The translations under genes were made by a program, and so were the position numbers. The notes beneath the pieces were generated by a model. The model was given only the letters and a program-made list of their open reading frames with translations, had not been told where the DNA came from and searched no databases. Of a stretch of DNA of 8,205 bases, positions 1-4,445 are shown one piece after another; within the stretch, counting starts at the first letter, position 1, and every line of letters begins with the position of its first letter. Source of the DNA: Anaerolineales bacterium (GTDB lineage Bacteria > Chloroflexota > Anaerolineae > B4-G1 > DUEL01); contig DQUX01000072.1 of assembly GCA_015662065.1 (NCBI GenBank), positions 1-8,205 on the forward strand. Reading direction: 5' to 3'.

Positions 1-301
1 AGACCGTCGCGGTGGCGACGGTGGCCGTGGGGGGGAGCGGTGGACGGGTGGCCGTGATCCGGGATAGGTCCGGCGGGTGGGCGCGGAGATAGAGGAGCCC
101 CGTCCCGCTCAGCAACGAGATCGCCGCCACCGTCAGCCAGCGCAATCCCTTCTGGCGGGCGATCTCCCGCAGGATGTAGTAGGGGGCCAGGCGGGCGCGT
201 CGGAAGTAGAGGATGCTGGCGCCCACGGAGGCGGCGGCCAGCAGGAAAAGAGCGAACACTCCCCAACGGAGGAGAGGGATGAGGTCTTCCCAGATAGGCA
301 A
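1..301 (-). CDS. Two-helix membrane protein, N-terminal part (runs off window)
   Basis: One hundred codons are open from a TTG at 301 to the window edge. The TTG lies 8 nt after a strong GGGAGGG ribosome-binding site, and an in-frame TAA sits a short way upstream; the only other start between them, another TTG, has no such site. The protein begins MPIWEDLIPLLRWGVF. It has a hydrophobic helix at about residues 13-33, a basic stretch (YFRRARLAPYYILREIARQK) and a second helix at about 54-72. After residue 75 it becomes a Pro/Thr/Ala/Val linker (PPLPPTATVATATV), a low-complexity extracytoplasmic spacer of the kind common in Chloroflexota surface proteins. This suggests an anchored protein whose main domain lies outside the window. 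I do not recognise the family. The base composition matches its neighbours. It is transcribed separately from the selenium operon, from its own promoter. Confidence 0.72.
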   Translation of the reverse strand, partial: MPIWEDLIPLLRWGVFALFLLAAASVGASILYFRRARLAPYYILREIARQKGLRWLTVAAISLLSGTGLLYLRAHPPDLSRITATRPPLPPTATVATATV

Positions 302-529
302 AGTAGCGCCCTCCCACAGTGACCGAACCAATTATATTCGAATCGGTGGAACGCGCGAACCGGGGGGCGCTTCACTGTCGGGACAAATCGGGAAAACCTG
401 CGAAGTTCCATCCCTTCCCGCTACGGCGGCGCCGGGGGCAATGAGCTTCCCGAGTCCCCCTTGGTGCTTCTCCGTGCCCTTCGTATCTTGCGGCCGGTCT
501 ATGTCGTGGGTGCATGGCTTTCGACGAGC
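302..529. other. Intergenic region after yedF
   Basis: No gene is supported here. On the minus strand it separates the end of yedF from the promoter at 331-359. A G-run/C-run pair around 433-460 could form a weak stem, but no U-tract follows, so I cannot point to a clear terminator. The reading frames open across it on both strands lack ribosome-binding sites and recognisable products. Confidence 0.4.
331..359 (-). promoter_or_regulatory. Promoter of the left-edge membrane protein gene
   Basis: On the minus strand there is an exact TATAAT (331-336). A poor -35 (TTCGCG, 354-359) lies 17 nt upstream. The predicted start of transcription is near 324, giving a leader of about 23 nt that contains the GGGAGGG ribosome-binding site of the TTG start at 301. 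Only the -10 is strong, so this is a moderate call. Confidence 0.5.
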
Positions 530-1126
530 TCAGAGGGTGACGGTTCTCCCCGCTCCCAGCATTCTCTCGGCGATGGTGTACATATTGGAGATCTCGCCGA
601 CAGCCACTGCGTCCTTCAGTCCGTAGTATCCCAAACACGTTCCACAGGCCAGGATTTCGACCCCTTGCTGACTCAGCTTGTCGAGGTCTTCCAGCACCGG
701 TGAGCCGTGCACGACGAGCTGCACCCCGCTGTTGAAGAAGATAATTGTATCTGGGAGAGGAGTCACCTCCCCCAGTGTGTGGAAGAAGCCCCGGGTGAGG
801 ATCTGGCCCAGCTCGGCGTGCTCGCCGCGGCCCATGTGGTCACTCGGCACGACGAGTACGAGAGGCCCGCCCTGGGAAACTGGTGCGGGCTCCGGTTCCA
901 CCTGCTGCTGGGATATCACACCCTTAGTGACAAGGACGTAGATGCCGTCCTCCCGACTCTCGACCTGCACGGTGCATCCTGCCCGCTCCGCCATCCGGGC
1001 GACGTTGTGCCGGGCGGTCTCGTTGTCGACGATGGTCATCACCGTGTTGGCTTCCTGGAGCGCGTTGCGGGTCAGCAGCACGGGCTGAGGGCAGGGCAGC
1101 CCGCGAGCGTCAATTGTCTTGGTCAT
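530..1126 (-). CDS. yedF: YedF: TusA-like/DsrE-like selenium-metabolism protein
   Basis: A 198-aa protein with two domains. Residues 1 to about 72 are a TusA/SirA-like sulfurtransferase domain with the family signature DARGLPCPQPV, Cys12 being the persulfide (or possibly selenide) carrying cysteine. Residues 85-198 are a DsrE/F-like domain with a second Cys pair, ILACGTCLGYYG (Cys161, Cys164). This two-domain form is the YedF type found with selD in genomes that use selenium. Its suggested job is to accept or relay Se or S, but the chemistry is not established. The ATG at 1126 is preceded by AAGGAGG at good spacing. It is the last gene of the operon, 42 nt after the DUF3343 gene, and ends in TGA. 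No SECIS-like context was apparent there, and the protein has its full expected length. Confidence 0.93.
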   Translation of the reverse strand: MTKTIDARGLPCPQPVLLTRNALQEANTVMTIVDNETARHNVARMAERAGCTVQVESREDGIYVLVTKGVISQQQVEPEPAPVSQGGPLVLVVPSDHMGRGEHAELGQILTRGFFHTLGEVTPLPDTIIFFNSGVQLVVHGSPVLEDLDKLSQQGVEILACGTCLGYYGLKDAVAVGEISNMYTIAERMLGAGRTVTL

Positions 1127-1168
1127 CGCTCCCTCCTTGGCGGCCCAGCCGTACGTCGGCTGGAACCG

Positions 1169-1417
1169 CTAGATCTCGTGCACACCCTCGATCTCGACCC
1201 GGGCCTTCTCCAGCACCCGGAGCGCTGTCTCCTGGTCAGCCCGTCTAATGCGGAGGCACACTCCGCAGTCCGAACTGAGCCGTCGCGGGACGGGAATGAG
1301 CTTGCAGGTGATCCCCGCCTGCTGAAGGGCCTTCTCTGCCTTCGGTGCGTGGTTGGCGGAGTGGACGAGGATGACGGCGTGTTGGACGCTTGTTCCTCCT
1401 TGCTCGTTGCTGGTCAT
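1169..1417 (-). CDS. DUF3343 protein (putative Se/S carrier-like)
   Basis: An 82-aa protein of the DUF3343 family. The conserved pattern starts at about residue 13 (HAVILVHSANHAPKAEKAL), an initial beta strand and helix, followed by PVPRRLSSDCGVCLRI with Cys51 and Cys54. A further cysteine is Cys38. Members are small soluble proteins that repeatedly sit beside selD, yedF and an EF2568-type aminotransferase and are suspected of binding Se or S; no activity is proven. The ATG overlaps the stop of the upstream gene (ATGA, 1414-1417), which implies translational coupling. An internal AAGGAGGA over codons 6-8 looks like a ribosome-binding site but has no in-frame start codon after it, so I keep the overlapping ATG. 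The N-terminus is then about ten residues longer than the family core. Confidence 0.9.
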   Translation of the reverse strand: MTSNEQGGTSVQHAVILVHSANHAPKAEKALQQAGITCKLIPVPRRLSSDCGVCLRIRRADQETALRVLEKARVEIEGVHEI

Positions 1418-2604
1418 AGTGCCCCCCGAGCGAGACGCGCCACGGCTTCCACAGCACCGTCTACGTCTTCAGCGGTGTTCAAGGCCCCTAGGCTGAAGCG
1501 GACGGTCCCCACGGGGAAGGTGCTGATGGTGCGGTGGGCGGCCGGGGCGCAGTGGAGGCCCACGCGGCACATCATGCCGTACCCCTCGTCCAGCCGTAGC
1601 CCCACCTCCGAGGGCTCCATCCCGGCGATGTTGAAGGACACCGTCGCTGTCTGCCGGCGGGCATCTAGCCCCCCATAAACGGTCACCCCGGGGATCCCCC
1701 GCAGGCCATCGATCAGCCGTTGGGTCAGGGCCATCTCGCGGACCCGGATAGCCTCCACCCCCTGCTCCAGCACCCACCGGATGCCGGCGGTCAACCCTGC
1801 CAGGCCTGGGCCGTTGGGCGTGCCGCTTTCGTACATATCGGGCAGGAAGGTGGGCTGTTCCTCGCGCTCCGAGCGGCTGCCGGTGCCTCCGCGCTTGAGC
1901 GGCTCCAACCGTGCCAGACCTACCTGTTCGCCGATGATCAGTCCCCCGGTTCCCATTGGTCCGTAGAGGGACTTGTGGCCGGTGAAGGCCAGCAAGTCGA
2001 TCCCGTCCGCCTGCATGTCCATGGGGACAGCTCCCGCCGTCTGCGCCGCGTCCACCAATAGCAGGGGCGCAGCGTGCTGCGCCCCTGCCGGCCATTGCCG
2101 CAACATCCTCCCCACCTCCGCTACCGGCAGGAGGGTCCCCACGACGTTGGAGCCGTGGTTGAGGGCGATCATCACCGTGTTGGGCCGGATCGCCGCCTCC
2201 ACATCGGTCGGATCGAGGAACCCCTCCGGCGAGCAATGGACCACCGTCACCTCCACGCCCTGTCGCTCCAGCGCGCGCAGGGGGCGCATCATCGAGTTGT
2301 GCTCCATGCTGCTGGTGACCACGTGGTCGCCGGGACGCAGGAGGCCCCGCAGGGCCAGGTTGAGAGCCTCCGTCGCGTTGGGGCCAAAGACGACCCGCAG
2401 AGGGTCCGGCGCGTTGAAAAGCTCCGCCACCGCCTCACGGGCTTCGTAGACCACCCTCCCGGCTTCCACCGCCATCCGGTGACCGGCCCGGCCGGGGTTA
2501 GCGCCGACCTCATCGAGGAACCGGACCATCGCCTCGACCACCTCCGGCGGCTTGGGCCAGGAGGTGGCGGCGTTGTCGAAGTAGATGGTTTTGCTCAAGG
2601 GCAT
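1414..2604 (-). CDS. Class V PLP aminotransferase / cysteine desulfurase-like protein of the selenium cluster
   Basis: A 396-aa fold-type I PLP enzyme of the class V group. Visible motifs are YFDNAATSWPKP at the N-terminus, SSMEHNS (98-104) around the cofactor pocket, LLLVDAAQTAG (D185, Q188), the Schiff-base lysine in FTGHKSLYGPMGTGG (Lys211), and the catalytic-loop cysteine in CRVGLHCAPAAH (Cys352). This resembles the EF2568-type branch that co-occurs with selD. The presumed reaction is release of S or Se from cysteine or selenocysteine as a Cys-bound persulfide or selenide, possibly feeding SelD or YedF. Substrate preference cannot be read from sequence. It starts 28 nt after selD and overlaps the DUF3343 gene by 4 nt. 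The ATG at 2604 touches the AGGAG ribosome-binding site with no spacing. A TTG two codons later (2598) has ideal 6-nt spacing and may be the true start. Confidence 0.92.
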   Translation of the reverse strand: MPLSKTIYFDNAATSWPKPPEVVEAMVRFLDEVGANPGRAGHRMAVEAGRVVYEAREAVAELFNAPDPLRVVFGPNATEALNLALRGLLRPGDHVVTSSMEHNSMMRPLRALERQGVEVTVVHCSPEGFLDPTDVEAAIRPNTVMIALNHGSNVVGTLLPVAEVGRMLRQWPAGAQHAAPLLLVDAAQTAGAVPMDMQADGIDLLAFTGHKSLYGPMGTGGLIIGEQVGLARLEPLKRGGTGSRSEREEQPTFLPDMYESGTPNGPGLAGLTAGIRWVLEQGVEAIRVREMALTQRLIDGLRGIPGVTVYGGLDARRQTATVSFNIAGMEPSEVGLRLDEGYGMMCRVGLHCAPAAHRTISTFPVGTVRFSLGALNTAEDVDGAVEAVARLARGAL

Positions 2605-2622
2605 CTCCTGAAGTCGCAGGAG
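2605..2622 (-). promoter_or_regulatory. Hairpin sequestering a ribosome-binding site, selD-csd junction
   Basis: In the 28-nt gap between selD and the class V enzyme gene, CTCCTG and CAGGAG form a perfect 6-bp stem around a CGACTT loop. The 3' arm holds the AGGAG ribosome-binding site directly before the ATG. If folded, it would mask the site until ribosomes leaving selD open it, a plausible way to set the ratio of the two proteins. The pairing is seen; the function is inferred. Confidence 0.45.
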
Positions 2623-2632
2623 CGCGGGGGGC

Positions 2633-3679
2633 TCACACTACCTCCACTCCCGGTTCTCCCTCCACCACCTCGCCGACCTCCCAGAAAGGCTGATCCAGCT
2701 CCCGGCAACGCGCGGCGAAGCGGTCCATCTCCTCCGGCGGAATAGCGGCCAGGATGCCGCCGTTGGTCTGGGGATCGTAGAGGAGCATCCCCACCTCGTC
2801 CGGCACGGAGGGGGCCACGGTCACCCATTGGCTGTAGTACGTCTCGTTGTCCGCCGCGCCGCCGGGGAAGAGCCACTGGTCGGCGTAGGGCCGGGCGGCC
2901 TCCAGCACCGGGACCCGGTCGGCCCGGAAGCGGAGGCGGGTGCCTGCGGCCAGGGCCATCTCCACCGCGTGGCCCAGCAGCCCGAAGCCGGTGATGTCGG
3001 TAGCGCCGCGGGCGGAGGTGGCGTGGATGGCGGTGACGCCGTCCCGGTTCAGCCGGAGCATCCAGCGGGTCACCTCCTCCAGGGCCTCCTCCGACCCCTT
3101 GCCGGCCCGATAGGCGGTGGTGATGATGCCGGAGCCGAGGGGCTTGGTGAGGACCAGCCGCTGGCCCGCCCGCGCGCCGCCCTTGACCAACAGCCGCTCT
3201 GGGGTAACGGTGCCCAGGACGACCAGGCCGTACTTGGGCTCCTTGTCGTCCATCGTGTGCCCGCCGGCGACCACCACCCCTGCCTCCCGGGCCTTCTCCA
3301 TCCCGCCGCGCAGGATCTCGCCGGCGATGGTCGGTGGCATATCGGAGGGAAAGGCGGCCAGGTTGAGGGCCAGGAAGGGGGTGCCGCCCATCGCGTAGAC
3401 ATCGCTGATGGCGTTGGCGGCGGCGATGGCCCCGTAGGTGTAGGCGTCGTCCACCACCGGCGCGAAGAAATCGGTGGTGACCACCAGCAGAGTATCGTCA
3501 CCCAGCCGGTAGACCACGGCATCGTCCGGTGTGCCGAGCCCCACGATGATGCGGCTTTCCTCTTCGATTGAGTCGAGCAGGGGGCGCAAGACCTGCGCCA
3601 GGGCCCCAGGGGCCAGTTTCCCCGCTCAACCCGCGCAGGAGGCGATCTGTGTGAGACGGGTGAAATCTCGCCTTGCCAT
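2633..3679 (-). CDS. selD: SelD, selenide, water dikinase: a selenoprotein with in-frame UGA (Sec18)
   Basis: SelD makes selenophosphate, the Se donor for selenocysteine and other selenium uses, from selenide and ATP. Read from the ATG at 3679 with the TGA at 3626-3628 as selenocysteine, it is 348 aa, the usual family length. The start has GGAGG 7 nt upstream. Residues 15-21 are CAG-Sec-AGK; Sec18 and Lys21 correspond to E. coli Cys17 and Lys20, the catalytic pair. ATP/metal-binding motifs follow: TPDDAV (D52-D53), TTDFF (D70), AISDVYAMGG (D93), VAGGHTMDD (about 137-145) and ATDITGFGLLGH (D228). Reading from the first sense start after the TGA, a TTG at 3589 inside the SECIS stem, would drop the first 30 residues including the catalytic site. 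The gene lies 50 nt after the yedE remnant and 28 nt before the class V enzyme gene. Because it needs its own product to be made, its output should depend on selenium supply. Confidence 0.95.
3583..3599 (-). promoter_or_regulatory. Bacterial SECIS element in selD
   Basis: The minus-strand RNA GGCGCA-GGUCU-UGCGCC forms six perfect base pairs with a five-base loop. The loop begins 32 nt after the UGA, inside the 16-37 nt range described for bacterial SECIS elements, and starts with GGU as the SelB-binding loop rule demands. The loop matches the apical loop known from E. coli fdhF. The element overlies codons for LAQVLRP, a segment that is also typical SelD sequence. Confidence 0.85.
3626..3628 (-). 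other. UGA codon recoded as selenocysteine (SelD residue 18)
   Basis: This TGA lies in the selD frame between MARRDFTRLTQIASCAG and AGKLAPGALAQVL. Both flanks are clear SelD sequence in one frame, so it is neither a frameshift nor a true stop. It sits at the position where SelD proteins carry Cys or Sec, with a SECIS hairpin downstream. Confidence 0.93.
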
Positions 3680-3718
3680 TCCGTTTCCTCCCTTTGGCCC
3701 TCTTGCTCCCTCCTCGGT

Positions 3719-3741
3719 AGGACAGGCTGTCAGCCTGTCCT
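3719..3741. repeat. Perfect 11-bp palindrome at the yedE break point
   Basis: AGGACAGGCTG and CAGCCTGTCCT are exact inverted copies around a single central base. The central TGA on the minus strand ends the yedE remnant. It looks like a short dispersed palindromic element rather than a terminator, since no T-run follows on either strand. It lies between the yedE remnant and selD and might stabilise or process the transcript. Confidence 0.7.
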
Positions 3742-3981
3742 GCGCTCTCGCATCGTGAAGTTCAGGACGAAGGGGATGATCTCCGGGCGGATGTACTGGA
3801 CCGCTGAGGCGCGGTGCAGCCCCAACGCCCCGGCGATATCCCGCTCGAAGCAGGCTATGCAGATGCCCATACTGGGCGGATTGCCCGCCTTCTGCCGCAG
3901 CAGGGCCAGGAGGCCGATGACGGCCCCGGCCAGGAGGATGCCCCGGCGTGAGGCGAAGAATCGGGTGAGCCGTTCGGACAT
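3730..3981 (-). pseudogene. yedE: YedE-type selenium membrane protein, truncated remnant
   Basis: Eighty-three codons from an ATG at 3981 with AAGGAAG upstream. Residues 14-31 form the first membrane helix. They are followed by the family's conserved block GNPPSMGICIACFERD and then AGALGLHRASAVQYIRPEII (residues 33-69). As I recall the family, selenium-associated YedE proteins are multi-helix membrane proteins of about 350 aa, so only the first fifth is present. After FVL the reading turns to unrelated NFTMRER and stops inside the palindrome at 3719-3741; nothing downstream in any frame before selD resembles the missing part. The ribosome-binding site and first domain are intact, so it may still be translated and couple the leader to selD, but transport function is unlikely. 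A short functional protein cannot be fully excluded. Confidence 0.75.
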
Positions 3982-4017
3982 GGTGCGTACTTCCTTGCAG
4001 ATGTGGACAACAGGAAA

Positions 4018-4043
4018 CCGCCGCCGGCACACGCCGGCGGCGG
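4018..4043 (-). terminator. Terminator- or attenuator-like hairpin in the selenium leader
   Basis: The RNA CCGCCGCCGGC-GUGU-GCCGGCGGCGG has 11 perfect, all-GC pairs and is followed by UUUCCUGUUG. The U-run is short, so termination may be partial. Its 5' arm (CCGCCGCC, 4036-4043) can instead pair over 8 bp with GGCGGCGG at 4087-4094, which overlaps the 3' strand of P1. That is an attenuator-style choice between two folds. Confidence 0.45.
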
Positions 4044-4119
4044 CTGTGGAGGACAAATACCACGTCCGTCTCAGGGCGCGGCCCCACCGCCGCCCCCCGA
4101 CGTGTGCGGGCTGACCTGC

Positions 4120-4137
4120 GGGCACCAACCGGTGCCC
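4120..4137 (-). promoter_or_regulatory. SECIS-like hairpin (P3) in the operon leader
   Basis: GGGCACC-GGUU-GGUGCCC has 7 perfect base pairs with a four-base loop starting GGU. The loop begins 18 nt after the UGA of the upstream ORF, so stem length, loop size, leading G and distance all fit the bacterial SECIS pattern. In E. coli a SECIS-like hairpin in the selAB leader is known to bind SelB and repress expression, so a similar feedback role is conceivable. The match could also be coincidence in GC-rich RNA. Confidence 0.35.
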
Positions 4138-4148
4138 CAGGCCCCACC

Positions 4149-4178
4149 TCAGGTTCGGCGGTGGTGCAACGCGAACAC
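4149..4178 (-). CDS. Possible nine-codon upstream ORF ending in UGA
   Basis: A GTG at 4178 has the well-placed ribosome-binding site GAGGTGA and encodes MFALHHRRT, then UGA (4149-4151). The UGA is followed after 18 nt by the GGUU loop of hairpin P3. If UGA were read as selenocysteine, the frame would stay open for about 25 more codons of Gly/Pro-rich sequence that resembles no known protein. A regulatory role is therefore more likely than a product. Translation is not shown. Confidence 0.3.
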   Translation of the reverse strand: MFALHHRRT

Positions 4179-4225
4179 GGTTTCACCTCTCTTGCTTAGG
4201 TCTCGTTCTGAGCGTCTACACGCCA

Positions 4226-4253
4226 AGTATACCCAGATCTCTCCCCTGCGCAA
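4226..4253 (-). promoter_or_regulatory. Predicted promoter of the selenium operon
   Basis: On the minus strand TTGCGC (4248-4253) and TATACT (4226-4231) lie 16 nt apart. It is the best promoter-like pair I found upstream of the yedE remnant. Transcription would begin near 4219. Confidence 0.5.
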
Positions 4254-4254
4254 A

Positions 4255-4430
4255 TTCACCGTTCCCGGTGAAGCAGCACCAAGTCTCAATCGGTGTGCGG
4301 CCTGCTTCCCCCCCTCAGCGGCGGCAGCGTGGGCTACTACCTTACCAAGGTGGTTGTGATCGGCTGGACCCTTTCCGCCTGGCGGCTGAAAGCCGCGGCT
4401 ACGGGTAGCCAAGCCCCCCTTCGCGGGCTT
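4255..4430. repeat. Cluster of short palindromes between the acyl-CoA dehydrogenase gene and the selenium operon
   Basis: Four inverted repeats are visible: TTCACC/GGTGAA (4255-4272), GCGGCT-GAA-AGCCGC (4382-4396), GGCTAC-GG-GTAGCC (4397-4410) and AAGCCC/GGGCTT (4411-4430). The last three stand back to back just beyond the stop of the dehydrogenase gene and probably mark its transcript end or protect its 3' end, although none is followed by a T-run. The rest of 4232-4445 shows no gene. Confidence 0.5.
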
Positions 4431-4445
4431 CTCCTGCCCGGATGC

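Larger units (their letters stand above)
3982..4219 (-). ncRNA. Structured 5' leader of the selenium operon (candidate cis-regulatory RNA)
   Basis: About 240 nt separate the predicted transcription start from the yedE remnant, unusually long for this window. On the minus strand a perfect 9-bp stem P1 (4156-4164 with 4084-4092) closes a multibranch domain. Inside are P2 (ACCTG 4150-4154 with CAGGT 4114-4118), P3 (GGGCACC-GGTT-GGTGCCC, 4120-4137) and a shorter P4 (CCCG/CGGG, 4096-4110). After the domain comes a very stable hairpin (4018-4043). I do not recognise a known riboswitch class, and no tRNA features such as a Sec anticodon loop are present. The region is very GC-rich, so some pairings could be chance; P1 and P3 are the strongest. 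Confidence 0.5.

Noticed and set aside
707..1678. Long plus-strand open frame (323 codons)
   Set aside because: It lies opposite yedF, the DUF3343 gene and the class V enzyme gene. The product has no recognisable motif and no ribosome-binding site; it reflects GC-rich codon bias on the other strand.
3583..3589. TTG at 3589 as the start of selD
   Set aside because: It has no suitable ribosome-binding site, lies inside the SECIS stem and would remove the catalytic residue and Lys21. The ATG at 3679 with GGAGG is far better.
3730..3732. TGA ending the yedE remnant read as selenocysteine
   Set aside because: The frame beyond it does not resemble YedE, and the TGA sits in the centre of a palindrome with no SECIS of the right form.
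4018..4170. tRNA-Sec (selC) in the leader
   Set aside because: No UCA anticodon loop, no T-arm GGTTCGA pattern and no suitable acceptor stem could be found on either strand.
3626..4186. Minus-strand 186-codon frame ending at the selD TGA
   Set aside because: Only its last 17 codons are real (the SelD N-terminus). The upstream part is out of frame with the yedE remnant and crosses the structured leader.
4081..4200. Cobalamin or molybdenum-cofactor riboswitch in the leader
   Set aside because: A GGTGAAAC stretch recalls the cobalamin element, but the other conserved boxes are missing; no known class was matched by eye.
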